64,000 bases of DNA from positions 24,225,272 to 24,289,271 of the forward strand of contig NC_081405.1 of NCBI RefSeq assembly GCF_030272615.1, given 5' to 3'. This DNA is from Cryptomeria japonica. Taxonomy: Eukaryota; Streptophyta; Pinopsida; Cupressales; Cupressaceae. The translations under genes and the position numbers were made by a program. Below are positions 46,500 to 57,705 of the stretch, piece by piece (positions within the stretch are counted from its first letter, which is position 1; the number at the start of each line of letters is the position of its first letter). The notes under the pieces are model-generated. The model did no database searches and had not been told where the DNA came from. It saw only the letters and a list, made by a program, of their open reading frames with translations.

Positions 46500-46504
46500 A
46501 TTAT
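46500..46504. repeat. target site duplication of element C, right copy
   Basis: 'attat', identical to 27883-27887. Confidence 0.8.
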
Positions 46505-47563
46505 ATAATTCTATTCTAGGAAGACAAGTTTCATTTATTTTGATTTGATTTTTAATATTTTAAACAAGTATGGTTATAAGGAAAATAATGGCACATGGTT
46601 TAATTTAAGACTCCCAAAGGTGAAAAATAAAACAAGAGAAGTGAGAATGTATGCAATTTCTAACTAGCTTTCTCCCTATGCACTCTCTCTACAATATTCC
46701 TCATATGTATTATGTCTTCAGAAGTATAAGTGGATAAGGACACTAAAGGATAGTGTATACGTGACAAAAAAAAAAAAAAAAGGTTATATATGTCAATTAC
46801 ACATAATTCAAAATTTTGTTAAACTTATCATTAGTGGTTCAAATATTTACCAAAGGTATAGCCACCTTACTAGGTGTCAACCTATGTCAAAATATACATT
46901 GATAAGTACGAGTTACAAATTGGGCCACACATATCCCTTTTCCTCTCCCTTTGTATCTCTACATCTCTTCTTTTCTATCTCTTTTTGTATCTCCTTCTCT
47001 CTAACTTTATCCTTATCTCTATCTTTATCTCTCATTCTCCCTCTACATCTATATCTCTCTTTATTTCTCTCCCTCTTCCTCTCTTGCTCTATTGAGAAAT
47101 GTCTCACTCTCTTTACCCATCAATATCTCTCCCTCTCGCTCCCCCTCCGCCTCCCCCTCTCCTTCCTAGACCTCTCCTTTGTCCCCCCCGCCCTCTCTCT
47201 CTCTCTTCATTTCCATCCCTATCTCTCTCTTCCCCTCTCCTCCTATCTTTAGACATGTCTCGCTCTCTTTATCTATCATCTCTTCTCTCTCACTATTACA
47301 AACATAACATGAGCCTCTTGGTAATGGAGATCAATTATCTTCTTCTTTCACTTATGTTTGGTTTCCCATAAAATGAATGCACAATAGATTCAAAACTATC
47401 ACTTTTTCATTAGGACCATTGTTGAATAAACATCATCATTTTCTAAATGGCTTAACAATTAACCTTATGTACTACACTAATTTCAAGAAATGACCAAAAA
47501 ATTATGTGATTGACCTTCCATACCTTTCAATGTACCCATTGCACACCAAGATGCAATTGCTAG
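46505..47563 (+). mobile_element. pyrimidine-rich repeat with Helitron-like 3' end, copy 3
   Basis: A CT-rich stretch (46930-47300) is followed by 'catgagcctcttggtaatgga' as in copy 2, and the sequence ends with stem TTGCA/TGCAA and CTAG at 47560-47563, then T. The upstream limit of the element is not visible; the start given is only the end of the element C duplication. Leucine/serine-rich ORFs here are composition artefacts. Confidence 0.4.
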
Positions 47564-48087
47564 TTTAATTTTTAATTAATAAACAAACACAATGAATAGA
47601 GTCACGCGTCCCACTTAAGGAAGTTCCCTAAAGCGGCTCAAAACTGCTGTATCCCATTCAAATACTATTAAATTGCAACGGTCGAATTGTACAGCTATTC
47701 AATTACGAGTCCTATATTACGAGCATCTCTAAATTTTATTTCCTCTAATTTGCTAAATCGAGGGTTTGATCGAATTGGAAGCTTCTAAGTCTTGTGAAGT
47801 GAAAGGCAGGACTCAGAGTCCACATGTCTGGAAAAAGGGTATTTTCTTATCATACCATCATTCTACCTATTTTCCTGTGTTAATACAAAGATCACATCTA
47901 ATGCTGAATTTTTATTTAAAAAATTATTCAGACAGGAGAGACACTGAACATTATCAGGGAGTTTGCCAAAACTCCTAAGCGATCTCTGGGCACGGTAATA
48001 TTTGCGCTTTTGTTTTTTGTTTTCAATTTAATCAGTTTAGTTCAGTGAATACGTGCAAAGTTATATATGAAAGAGTGATGGATTTGT
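47564..48087 (+). other. possible promoter and 5' region of a small gene
   Basis: Less AT-rich than its surroundings and apparently single copy. It contains donor-like sites after 'ctggaaaaagg' (near 47839) and after 'ctctgggcacg' (near 47996). An open frame near 47940-48010 reads GETLNIIREFAKTPKRSLGTV. These may be upstream exons, but I cannot link them confidently. Confidence 0.3.
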
Positions 48088-49352
48088 ATGGCAGCCTCGG
48101 CGAGTTCCGGTGGATTCCAATGGCAACGAAATTGCGAAGACGCCCAGAAGAATTCCAAGAACGTCTATATCAAAATCTTTACCACAGCGCTCGGTTAGTT
48201 TGGGTTGCAACACACCATCCAAAACAGTAAGATGCCAAATTATATCTATTCTTTAATTCACAGCAAGAAAATTATGAGTTTAACTTTCTTGTTTGTTGTG
48301 TGTTTTTTTTTAAAGATTCTTCTGATCCGGTAAGTTTACTTAGTGGGTTAATCTTTGGCTTAATTGCTATGAGTAGTAGATATCTCCTGTCAAATTCACT
48401 CAGAACTTGTACCCTGCTTGACTGTGACAACTCCCTTAGAGTTGAATGCAATACTTAACATAAATTTAACACTCTATCATGTCTCCTGGTGATTTGAAAC
48501 TGAGGCTTCTTTATGCTTCACCACTGGAGGTTATCCCATTTCATCCTATATTAAGGGTTCTGATTAACATTTTTTGACGGACATTAGGTTAAGGGTTTTG
48601 ATCGAGTGATTTCTCCCTTGTTTCTACTTTTTTAGTTGAGCTGTCCCTATAGTAATGATCTATGTTACTACATACAGGTAGAGTTTTCACCCCATGTTGC
48701 TTTTTAATGATCTTTGAACTAGTGATTTTTTTGTTGAGCTGTTGGCAGGGCTTTCACCCCGTATCAATTTTTCATAATCTTTGAACTAGCGATGCCAATT
48801 AACAGCAAAATTAATTTGTTTGGCGGACATTAGGTTAGACGTTTTGATTTAGTTATTTCTCCCCTGTTTCTGCTTACATTTCTGGTTGCGCTTGGTAGGG
48901 CTTTTACGCTTTTACCCATTATTAATTTTTCACGATCTTTGAACTTTCACCCTGAATTTTCATGATCTTTGAACTAGTGATGCCAATTAACAGCAAAATT
49001 AATTTGTTTGGCCGACATTAGGTTACAGGTTTTGATCTAGTTATTTCTCCCCTGTTTCTGCTTACATTTCTGGTTGAGCTGTTGGTAGGGCTTTCACACA
49101 TTAATATTTTTTCATGATCTTTGAACTTTTCAACATTAGGGGTCATGACATCACATCATATTTCAATGATATTGAAATCCATGCTCTTTTTTTTATGCAG
49201 CTGTTGATAAATCATGTATAGGTACAAGGCTGTTTATAGTCAACCAAGCCAGACACCAATTTGGTGTTGTGCGATGTCCATCCACAATAGCATTTCTTTC
49301 TATATCTACCATACATGTTACCCTTGGGTTTTGGCTTTATGGCTTGACTTGA
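48088..49352 (+). CDS. candidate two-exon small gene (85 aa)
   Basis: Proposed exon 1 (48088-48193) reads MAASASSGGFQWQRN and ends KIFTTAL plus one base at a GTTAGT donor. Proposed exon 2 (49201-49352) follows a pyrimidine-rich 'ctctttttttatgcag' acceptor; the join restores a GCT codon and stays open through VDKSCIGTRLFIVNQ to a TGA at 49350-49352. The 1007-bp intron holds tandem repeats. An alternative reading of exon 1 in another frame (48045-48230, 61 aa) ends near another donor at 'aaaca|gtaaga'. I recognise no family. The region does not resemble the retroelements around it, so a host gene or non-coding RNA is possible, but chance cannot be excluded. Confidence 0.28.
48540..49140 (+). 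repeat. degenerate tandem repeat in the proposed intron
   Basis: 'atctttgaactagtgatgccaattaacagc' style phrases and 'ttatttctccc.tgtttct' recur about four times (near 48610, 48710-48800, 48860-48980, 49040-49120). Units are about 130-190 bp with internal deletions. Confidence 0.7.
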
Positions 49353-49477
49353 GAGTAAATCAGTTCTTGCCAATCCAAATGCATCTTGATTACATAGATT
49401 TGTGTTTTATGTATTAGATAGGTAGAGTAGGTTATTTGATTTCATTTTTCTCTAGGATGTGTCCTTAGGAAAAAACC

Positions 49478-49544
49478 GTCAACATCCTCATAAGGGCTTG
49501 TCCTTGGGATGGCCCTTTAGATGCAAGGATGTATCGTAATTGTG
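49478..49544 (+). repeat. first copy of a tandem duplication, interrupted by solo LTR
   Basis: 'caacatcctcataaggg' to 'gatgcaaggatgt' recurs at 50948-51003. The remainder of this copy resumes at 50777 after the LTR ('acttgcaaacgtctt..gacaagatgttttggcc'), and its partner follows at 51021-51085. So a segment of roughly 200 bp was already doubled when the LTR arrived. Confidence 0.75.
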
Positions 49545-50771
49545 TGTAATGTCCCATTCCTGAACTAAGGATCGGATAATAAATAGTAATAAAATTGAAG
49601 TTCAAAAGGAAATAAAAAATAAATAATAATATAAATAATATAAAAAAAATAATAAAATATAATATTCATTAAGACAATTAAAATGAAGGGGATCTAATAA
49701 ATAAAAATATAGTAATGTAACCAACCAATCATCCACTCTTCACGATGAAGAAGAATGGCATAGTAGGCACAATACTGAAAGTAATCGATGTATGAAGGTA
49801 TATTTCTAAGTGTTAATAGCAACGGTAGTCCATATGGAAATCGGTAGCCAAGCGAGGGGCAATTAATAATCGTGAATACCGACCATAACATGAATACCCT
49901 GTGATGGTCAACCACATAATAATAATAATGCCGTAGTTTGAATTATAATAGCAGCAACTAAGAAATGGTCCAGGGCGATTAATGATTACGATTAGAGTAA
50001 CACGATGTCAACTAATAATCAAAACTCCTTTACAGTGTCGCCAAGTATAATCGATAAAGTAGAAAGAAAGACTAATCACTTTTATGTGGAAATTAGTGGG
50101 AAATGGACAACGATTCTAATACAGATTTAATCGGGGATTACATGGAAGTTGCCACTAATCAATTGAAGGTTAAGGATTAGATATCGATTAGGGAAGTCTA
50201 AACTGATAACAATATTCATCATAATATGGTCGGGAGGCAGTGATAAATAGACATGTCCTTTGGAATACAACTCTTCAGTCATGACCGCTTGGAGAGTTTT
50301 TAATACAAGATCGTAAGCCTCTTCAAGGTGAGAGGATTAGGAAATTGCATAGCCACAACACTCAGGGGAATCCTTTGGTCAGCTGAGTAAGAGGGAGGTA
50401 TATCATCCACCTGCAACAACGTGAAGTACGCACTATAATAGGGTACAAAGGTCAATCAAGCATAGCTATACAGATAAGGGCTAGTCCTCATATCTTCATT
50501 GCATAATCATATAAAAACAACAATTACTTCCATTCCTATTAAAGATAATCATTATATCGGGTTCCATTGACAGTAATTCAAATCGGACTGTTGCACCGTT
50601 ATTAATTTTATTACTTCTCTTAAAATGTACATACATAACCAAGCATCGAAACCATTACTAAGGTAGAATTACTCGCTTAAGCAAATTGAAGTTGATTTCA
50701 TAGTATTGGTCGCAAGCTATATTTATCCTTTTGAAGACAAAATCTAAGTATCACCAAAGGGGGACATTACA
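49545..50771. mobile_element. solo LTR (1227 bp) with target duplication
   Basis: It begins TGTAATGTCCC and ends GGGACATTACA, an 11-bp terminal inverted repeat inside TG..CA, and is flanked on both sides by TTGTG (49540-49544 and 50772-50776). No coding sequence is inside. This is the signature of an LTR left by recombination between two LTRs. Orientation could not be fixed. Confidence 0.85.
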
Positions 50772-51290
50772 TTGTGGGACTTGCAAACGTCTTTTGATTG
50801 TCATATGTATGACAAGATGTTTTGGCCTCTTGTTAAAAGAAGTATTGACTAAGATGTGTCTTCAAGAAAAAACCCATGTTTTTGGGAATAGAGACATCCT
50901 GGTAGTGATGCAAAGGGGACAAAACATGCTCCCAATATCCCCATGGACAACATCCTCATAAGGGCTTGTCTTTGGGATGGGCCCTTTAGATGCAAGGATG
51001 TCTTGTAGTTGTGGGACATTTAGACGTCTTCTAATTGTCATATGCATGACAAGATGTCTCGGCCTCTTGTTAAAAGTATTGACTAAATAAATAAAAATAA
51101 ACGTAAACCTTAACCCTAAACCTATGTTATTGAATCAGGTATGGGGTTGGATACAGGTTGACCAATATGACCATTTTTTCATTAAGTAGGGTTGGATTCG
51201 ACCATACAATATATTTAAGATGTTAAAATATATAAATATTATATTATTTAAGATATATAAATAGTATAAACATTTAATTTCAAAATATTA
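50772..51290. repeat. rest of tandem duplication, then AT-rich sequence
   Basis: 50777-50860 and 51010-51090 are the two copies of 'ttgtcatatg.atgacaagatgt..tcggcctcttgttaaaag'. After 51090 the sequence becomes AT-rich with no features. Confidence 0.65.
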
Positions 51291-51299
51291 TATTTATAT

Positions 51300-51518
51300 T
51301 TAATCCTTGGCCGACCATCTTTGGTCTATATTGTCCTCCTTCCCTTGGCGGTACACAACATATTTAAAGGACCCAATGGTTGCCAAGAGGAACACAACCA
51401 TTAACCAACCGACACATTAACTACCTGAGAGTGACAACCCACTTAATACAAACAATTAATACATTGGTAGATAACAAATATAATTAAATATAACGATACG
51501 CTTTTTATGCAGACTACA
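51300..51518 (-). repeat. 3' LTR of element D, truncated and rearranged
   Basis: 51325-51518 matches 56560-56759 (shared 'acacaacatatttaaaggacc' and 'gagagtgacaacccactt'). At its outer end the block 'ccttggccgaccatctttggtc' is inverted relative to the other LTR ('gaccaaagatggtc.gccaagg' at about 56529). Beyond it the match is lost. Confidence 0.75.
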
Positions 51519-51545
51519 TCATCCCCCCCCAAAAAAAAGTCGTGT
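51519..51545 (-). promoter_or_regulatory. polypurine tract of element D
   Basis: In the minus sense a run of A/G/T with CTTTTTTTTGGGGGGGGATGA precedes the LTR start TGTAGTC in two parts; the G run is the probable tract. It differs from the CAAAGAGGGG tract of C, E and F. Confidence 0.5.
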
Positions 51546-51850
51546 TCCAGACGACAAGTAAACATCAAGAAATATTCGGGAAGACTAATGACAAACAATG
51601 ACTTGGACTAGACGACCCCAACTTGTAGTGTACCTGCTAAATCAAATGGGGGTTTGGGGGCAATGCCCCCAGAGGGGTCAAGGGGCTCCATTGCGGGGTC
51701 AAAACCCCACAAAACTCCATGGTGCACCTCATTTTTCTGATTTTTTTAAATGTCAAAAACAATGTTGATGAAGCCAAAAAAATATAGATTTCGCAATGTT
51801 GTTGGTGCACAATCTCCGCATGGCTAAGTAGGTGCCTTGTATGGTCTCTA
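51546..51850 (-). other. 3' non-coding region of element D
   Basis: No ORF recognised. The 'gggtttgggggcaatgcccccagag' area near 51648 contains a small hairpin (gggggc..gccccc). Confidence 0.45.
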
Positions 51851-51855
51851 TTCTC

Positions 51856-53560
51856 CATACGGACTTGTTGACTTCCCATACGACATCTCTCCCTTCATGC
51901 ATGCCTATCACCCATACAGATTGCTTTGTTTTTCTTCCCTCGTACGACATCCAGTACGACGACCCTGTACTTTTGTATGACATGCCTAGTCCTCGTACAA
52001 ATCCATTTGTGTGCTGATACAATGTTTGCAGGGTGTTCGACCTTCTGCTCTTGAATCTGTACAAACCCCTCCAAAGTACGGTAGCCTTTCTCATGTACGG
52101 CCACCCATCCCTCGGTACGTACGGATTCTTCCATCCTCGTCTTTCGTACGGTTTGGTAGGATGTAGGTACAAAACATTTGGTTCCACATACAACTTGGGT
52201 ATATTCGTGTTCGTACGACATGTTGGTGTTCTTGTTGTACAGCTGAATGCTTTTCCTTGTGACGGTATCACCCCTCCATACCATACCCTTCTCTCTTAGG
52301 GCTTCCTTACGTACAGAGTATTTGACACTTCTATCAATTCAAACTTGTCTATCCCTTTGTACGGGTTGGTAGGTTTGGCAAGTTGCTCGATCCTTCTGGC
52401 GTATGTTTTGGTCTCAACTCCTCATTCGTACGACTTCCTCCTTTCCTTGTACGACTACCAACAATTATTTCTCGCCTTGTACGACCTTGGTTGTTTTTCC
52501 ACCTAGAGACCAAAAGATTTCCTATGCCGTATAGTGTATGGACTTAACTCCTCACAGTCTACTCGTTTGTATGGACTTTCTTGCAACATGAACGTCCTCG
52601 TATGAATGTCTGTGCTCCCAACCCCGTACGGATTTCTCTCAACTTGATACAGTTGTCTTCCTCTCTGTTGTTGTACGGGCCCAACTTCATATGGATGGCT
52701 AGTGTTTTTCTGCCATACGAACTCCTACTCATGTACAATAACCTTCTGTATGGTAGTCATTGCCTTCTCTTTGTGTAGACTCTTTTCCCTTGTATAGTCA
52801 CTTCTTCCTACGTACAGAATCCCTTCCACCGTACGAAAGCTTATGCTTTGCTCCCTGTCTCCATACGATTTCACATTTACCCTTATTCTCCTTCGTGCAA
52901 TCTTCACTGCCCATATGGGAGGCTGCCTATTGTACCGATTGGTCTTGTTGATGTGCTTGTTCCCTTTTGCATGTGGGTTCCATATGGTGTGGCCCCCATC
53001 TTCATGTGAATTTTGTACGATGTATGGATAGTTTCTTCTTCCTCCTATGCACAGATTCTCCTCGTATGCCCTTGGCCCATACGACCTCTTCTTTCCTAGC
53101 TTGCTTCATACAACGTATTGCTTTCATTCATACAATATGCTCCTTCTTTGTCCTTTGTACAACCTATTCAATTTAATGCTCGTAGCATACGATTTCAACC
53201 CGTACAACCCACCCTCATGTCTATACAGCGTGTACTACTGTTTCTTCTTGTGACTTGTGTACGGTTTTTTTTCTCTGTTCCTTGCTTGCATCAATATGCT
53301 TCTTCTTCGCACTTCTAATTTTGGTAAAGTGAGATGACTTTGGATCAACTTATGGAGGGCCTCTATTCTTCAGGGTTTTTTCCTTCCATTTTCCATCTTC
53401 GTACAATATGCTCCTTTGTCCTTCATACAACCTATTCAGTTTAATGCTCGTAGCATATGGTTTCAACCTGTACAACCCACCCTCATGTCTATACAGCGTG
53501 TATGACAGTTTCTTCCTGTGACTTGCGTACGGTTTTTTTTCTCTATTCCCTGCTTGCGTC
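51856..53560. repeat. phased CGTACGAC-type array of element D
   Basis: Variants of CGTACGAC (catacgac, tgtacgac, cgtacaac, cgtacgga) recur throughout 1.7 kb; I count about 30 in the first 850 bp alone. Spacing is often close to 20 bp (51856, 51877; 51974, 51994, 52015, 52057; 52075, 52094, 52114) but less strict than in A and C. The core CGTACG is a palindrome, so sense cannot be assigned. Overlapping short ORFs on both strands look like artefacts. Confidence 0.8.
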
Positions 53561-53680
53561 AATATGCTTCTTCGCACTTCTACTTTTGGTAAAGAGAGAT
53601 GACTTTGGATCAATTTATGAGGGCCTTCATTTGTCAAGGTCTTTTTCCTTCCATTTTCCATCTCCGTAGTGTCAGATGCA
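53159..53680 (+). repeat. 268-bp tandem duplication in element D
   Basis: 'acaacctattca.tttaatgctcgtagcata' begins at 53159 and 53427. Both copies run on through 'ctcatgtctatacagcgtgta', 'cggttttttttctct' and 'gagatgactttggatcaa' to 'ttccttccattttccatct'. They differ at a modest number of sites. Confidence 0.85.
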
Positions 53681-54351
53681 TCATCCATATCTTTACATGC
53701 TTTCATCCGTTGCTCTTCACCAAGAGTTGTAACTTTAAGAAAATTACAAGTTGATGGAAATACCGCGTAGTCTTCCATTTACCAGCAGAATAGTCCATGT
53801 AACGAACTCGTCTCATATTTAGAGCAATCTTTTAGTTCGAGCACCCCTTCATTGTTGGGTTTCATGCCTTTCCTCCCTTCGTCCATACCTAACTCTCCAC
53901 CCTTGGACTCTGAGTTGGAGGATGCCAGTCCTTCACTCACTGCCTGGCTCCTCAAATCGATGACGTGCTTCCTCTCATCACTCTCAATCAAGAGTGTGTT
54001 TCGCTTCCAATTATGATTTTCCTTGGCAGTAATCAACCATCCCTGCCCAAGGAGTGCGTTGTACGCCTTCTTTTGTAACGGGACGACTACAAAGTCCAAG
54101 GAAAATTGTTGCGTCCAAATCATTACTTTTTGTGCCATCAATGTTCCCAACGGTTCGATGCCGTGCTAGTGGGCACCTACCAAGTGGAAGGTTGGCGGCC
54201 AGAGCGTTGGCTTCCCCAGACATTTCCAAGTATCTTTTGGTAGCATGTTTACTCCCAAGCCTCCATCGACAATAGTGTTTGTCAACTTCTCTCCCATTAT
54301 TTCCATCTCGATGACCGCCAACTTCCTCCCGATGCTCACCATCAACAACAT
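53350..54351 (-). pseudogene. Protease region of element D
   Basis: 54351-54166 reads LTNTIVDGGLGVNMLPKDTW, an aspartic protease motif with DGG as in A and C. After a break near 54150 the text runs TLMAQKVMIWTQQFSLDFVV, ALLGQGWLITAKENHNW and NTLLIESDERKHVIDL, a pattern seen after the protease of plant gypsy elements. A stop at 53779 is followed by MEDYAVFPSTCNF and a lysine-rich tail that runs into the phased array (to 53350). No RT follows. Confidence 0.65.
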
Positions 54352-54463
54352 TGGATAACTAGCCTCATTCCCTTCAGATGGTGGTTTCCTTGTTGGTTCC
54401 TCTTGTGGTTTGCATTGTTTTGGCTAACTGTGTTGTCACTGACCGTGTTGGTAATTGCCACTC

Positions 54464-55750
54464 TCAGTTGCGACAGTTTGAAGAAGGTCTACCACCTTGA
54501 TGGGTATGGTTGTCTGTAGCACTTTTTGAACTATGTTCTTCTCTAACTCCCGCAATGACGCTCTTGCAATTCCATTGGAGGTTACTCGTTCCTTCGCTGA
54601 CACTTGCTTCTCGGAGTCGTTCCTTCTCCGTACAAGAGTCTGAATACATTGCCTTCTTCGTCTGTGCTCTCATGATTGCCAAAACTGCCTCATCTTGTTT
54701 TGCTACATCTAGCATATTAATACCCTTTTGCTTCGGGCAGTCGACGTCTTCATGATTCCCGAGTCCACACCATTTGCACAATAGTTGTATGTTGTCTTTC
54801 TTATTTTGGCAGTCTCTCACAAAGTGTCCCCATTTACTTCATTGTTTGCATTGTATGATAGGACCTCCTTTGGAGTCGTACTGTATTTGATTTTGCCCTC
54901 TTTGATTTCCATTGCCGCCACGCAATATATTTTGTGTTTCAATGGGATAGACCCTTCCTGAGTGAAGAGTACTTGCGTACTTTTAGTCTTCAAATTATAT
55001 GCACACTCCTTTATTGAATGACCCAACAACACTTGGCAAATCTCACAAAACATATTTCTTGGACAATTACCTTTCATGTGCCCCTCAATTCTGCACTCAA
55101 TACACCATAGTTCATTACACTCTTTATTGGTTCCTTTCTTGATCTTCAATTCTTTCATCATTCTCCCGTCGAAGGGCTTGTACGCTTTTGGATTCCTCAT
55201 CACTACTACCTTTGATGCTCTCATCATCATCAGTCTTCCTCTTCCCTCGGGAGGATGCTTCGTTTTCACTCTCGATGTCCATCGCCCGTTTGTAAGCATC
55301 GACGTACAAGGATAGAGGCACTACTTTCATATTCTTGTGCAACAAGGGGATCAATCACTTAGTGAACCACCTCTTCTTCAACCCATCGGCTGGCTTGTTC
55401 TCCATCTTGTTCAACAGTTTTTTGAGCCTACGTTTGTATGCTCGTATATTCTCGTCTTGCCTTGTTGGGTGTTGTAAATCTCTGCAACAATCTCATTGTC
55501 ATCACAGAGCAGTTTGAATTAGTCTTGAAATGCTTTCCTCAAATCACTCCATCCTGTCTTGTGATTAGCGTCAAGATTTGTATACTAGTCAATGGCAATT
55601 CCCCGTAGGGTGGCGGGAAATGCCTTCAACCAGTAATCCTGGTCATCCTGAACATTTGCATCCCATATTGTTATGTGGGTCTTTCAATGGCATACTAGAT
55701 CCTCCGATCCATCCCCTATAAATTTGGGGAGTTTCTACTTCTCTTGGTTG
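54464..55750 (-). pseudogene. Gag of element D, degenerate, with zinc knuckles
   Basis: In broken frames near 55480-55620 a Gag-like core can be read (FPATLRGIAIDWYTNLD, KTGWSDLRKAF). 55299-54817 carries a charged stretch, then CIECRIEGHMKGNC and CEICQVLLGHSIKEC, two CCHC-type knuckles. 54820-54464 has LCKWCGLGNHEDVDCP, a third. These bind the element RNA. Number and spacing of knuckles differ from A and C, so D belongs to another gypsy family. Confidence 0.7.
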
Positions 55751-55849
55751 TGTTGCAAGGTGTGCGCCCTTGGTCTCCTTGTGCTGTGCACCGCAACTTG
55801 TAATAGGTTGTTCATCATTTTTTTCACTCGGAAGGTATCATGTGTATTC

Positions 55850-56270
55850 AACTAGATTGGACCGTCTCGCTCTCACCTTTGTTCCTATGCCTCTCTTACA
55901 CTCTCGGCCACACGCGATCTCTCTACACGTCCACCTTCTACGTCTCTACACCTTGGTCACCTTCGGTGAGGGGTAAGTTCCTGATACGGTGCAAATTGGT
56001 TTCTCGCCCGCTTAATCCCTTATGTGTCGAACCTGGGTGGACTGTTCCGACTGCTATGTTCTGGTGCTTTCCTTGCATTCTCAGCCACACATGCATCCTC
56101 TACACGTCCAACTCCAGCCTCCCCAACACTCTGGGTGCTTCTAGGTGTGCCAAACCTGGGTGGACTGGTGTGACCACTACGTTATGGTGCTTTCCTTGCA
56201 CTCTCGACCACGCACGCGTTCCTTCAGCGTCCCAACACTCCGGGTACTTCCAGCCTTTGACTCGTCCCTG
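55850..56270 (+). repeat. about 120-bp tandem repeat in leader of D, three copies
   Basis: 'tggac.gt..gac..ct..gtt..ggtgctttccttgca.tctc..ccac.c' recurs with starts near 55855, 56030 and 56153. The second and third copies share 'aacctgggtggact' exactly. Open plus-strand frames here (55840-56319) reflect the repeat. Confidence 0.7.
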
Positions 56271-56389
56271 TGCTCCCTCTGGTCAAGGGTCAATGGATCA
56301 CCTAATCGCTTGGTCTTGATCACCCTATGGCCTCGTCTCACCTTTATTAGGGTCTAAGGGCATGAATCACGCAAGGTTGACCCAATTTC

Positions 56390-56407
56390 TTTTAAGGCAT
56401 GACACCA
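56390..56407 (-). promoter_or_regulatory. primer binding site of element D
   Basis: In the minus sense the LTR ends GCAAACA, then TTT, then TGGTGTCATGCCTTAAAA. The TTT spacer is as in element A. The tRNA was not identified. Confidence 0.6.
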
Positions 56408-56410
56408 AAA

Positions 56411-56759
56411 TGTTTGCTACTACAACTAATAAATTAGATACAAGACATAATTATATACATGACAATGCATGCCAGACACAATAGTAAAATATATCTTTAT
56501 TCCCACATGCAATTATTATAGAGAAGAAGACCAAAGATGGTCAGCCAAGGATCACAATTCACCCGACTATGTTGTCCTCCCTTCCTTGGCAATACACAAC
56601 ATATTTAAAGGACCTGACGGTTGCCGAGAGGAACACAACCGTCAACCAACCGACACATTAATTACTTGAGAGTGACAACCCACTTAATACAAACAATTAA
56701 TACATTGGCAAATAACAAATATTATCAAATATAACGATAGGCATTTTATTCCGACTACA
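56411..56759 (-). repeat. 5' LTR of element D (349 bp)
   Basis: In the minus sense it runs from TGTAGTCGGAATAAAATG to GTAGTAGCAAACA. It aligns with 51325-51518 over its first two-thirds. Confidence 0.8.
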
Positions 56760-56846
56760 CGAATCTAACCATCTTCTTCTAGGTGCTATGTCTTAATCTT
56801 CTTTGAAATAATCTACTTCGTAACACCATCTCAAAGAGGGGCAAAA
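56760..56846 (+). other. remnant of 3' internal sequence and polypurine tract of F
   Basis: The last part, 'ctcaaagaggggcaaaa', is the same tract as in element E at 951-963 and directly precedes an LTR. Only about 85 bp of internal sequence remain between LTR D and LTR F. Confidence 0.65.
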
Positions 56847-57705
56847 TATAAACACCTAAAATTGACCACTTGTGTTTGATCAATTTATCCTTAATTCATC
56901 TAATTCTCCGTCATCTATCATAATTAAATAATATTTATTAATTAATTAATATTTCCTATTTTTGTCTATTTTTTCTAATTAACTAATTTAGTTATCTCTC
57001 CCATGTATCCTACATTACCCCTTCTATCCCATAAATTAAATAAATAATTTATTTATTTAATCCTCCTTTACATGTCCCATCCAACTTTTCTTATTATTTT
57101 CTAATCTAATCCTAATTTACCCCTAATCATTTGCACACGCTTAATCTTTGATTAAGTGAGGTCAATCCTCTCCCATCAAATCATGCACATGGCTTTGGTA
57201 ACATGTCACTTGGGTCTTGTCCCCTCATGGTACATTCAAGGAATTTTTAATTCTTTTATTTATCATTCTCTTCTCTTTGGAATATGAGGACAAATCTTGC
57301 CTTTATGGCAAGATCTTTTTCCACACTCCAAAGTACCATCTCTTTCTTTTCACCTTATGGTTATGGTGCAACTTGGCACCATCCCATAAGGTAAGAGGAC
57401 CAAATCAATTTCAACCATTGATCTTATCCATCCAAAATTCAACAATTTATAAAACTCCAATACTTAATCATTTTATTGACACTCACTTCCTTATCAACCA
57501 AGCATTGTTATGTTGTTGGATTTTCAAGTGAGCAAACATCTAACTGAACATCGTTGGCAAATCTACATAATGAGGAGATTGACATAGTTCACTCATACTG
57601 AATTTTATGTTGGTTTGGTCTTCTCTTGCCTAATCTTGAGTTTTTGCTTGTCATTTGTTTTTTATTGCTTAAATTATTCACTTTGAAACTATTTTCATGC
57701 ACACA
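56847..57705 (+). repeat. LTR F, left arm of a tail-to-tail pair
   Basis: It starts TATAAACACCTAAAATTGACC, with TG changed to TA relative to LTR A (TGTAGACACCTAAAATTG), and ends ATGCACACA. Its reverse complement is found at 57714-58589, for example 'tcccctcatggtacattcaagg' in pieces on both arms. Confidence 0.8.

Larger units (their letters stand above)
51300..56759 (-). mobile_element. gag-protease-only LTR element D, about 5.5 kb
   Basis: Two LTR copies, primer binding site, polypurine tract, Gag with zinc knuckles and a protease are present, all on the minus strand. There is no RT, RNase H or integrase between the protease and the 3' LTR; that space holds a phased CGTACG-type array. This resembles non-autonomous elements with a Gag domain (TR-GAG type), which depend on another element's Pol. 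The left LTR is truncated on its outer side, so no target duplication can be shown. Confidence 0.75.

Noticed and set aside
51100..51130. telomere-like 'aaccttaaccctaaacct'
   Set aside because: Only two or three imperfect units; not an interstitial telomere array.
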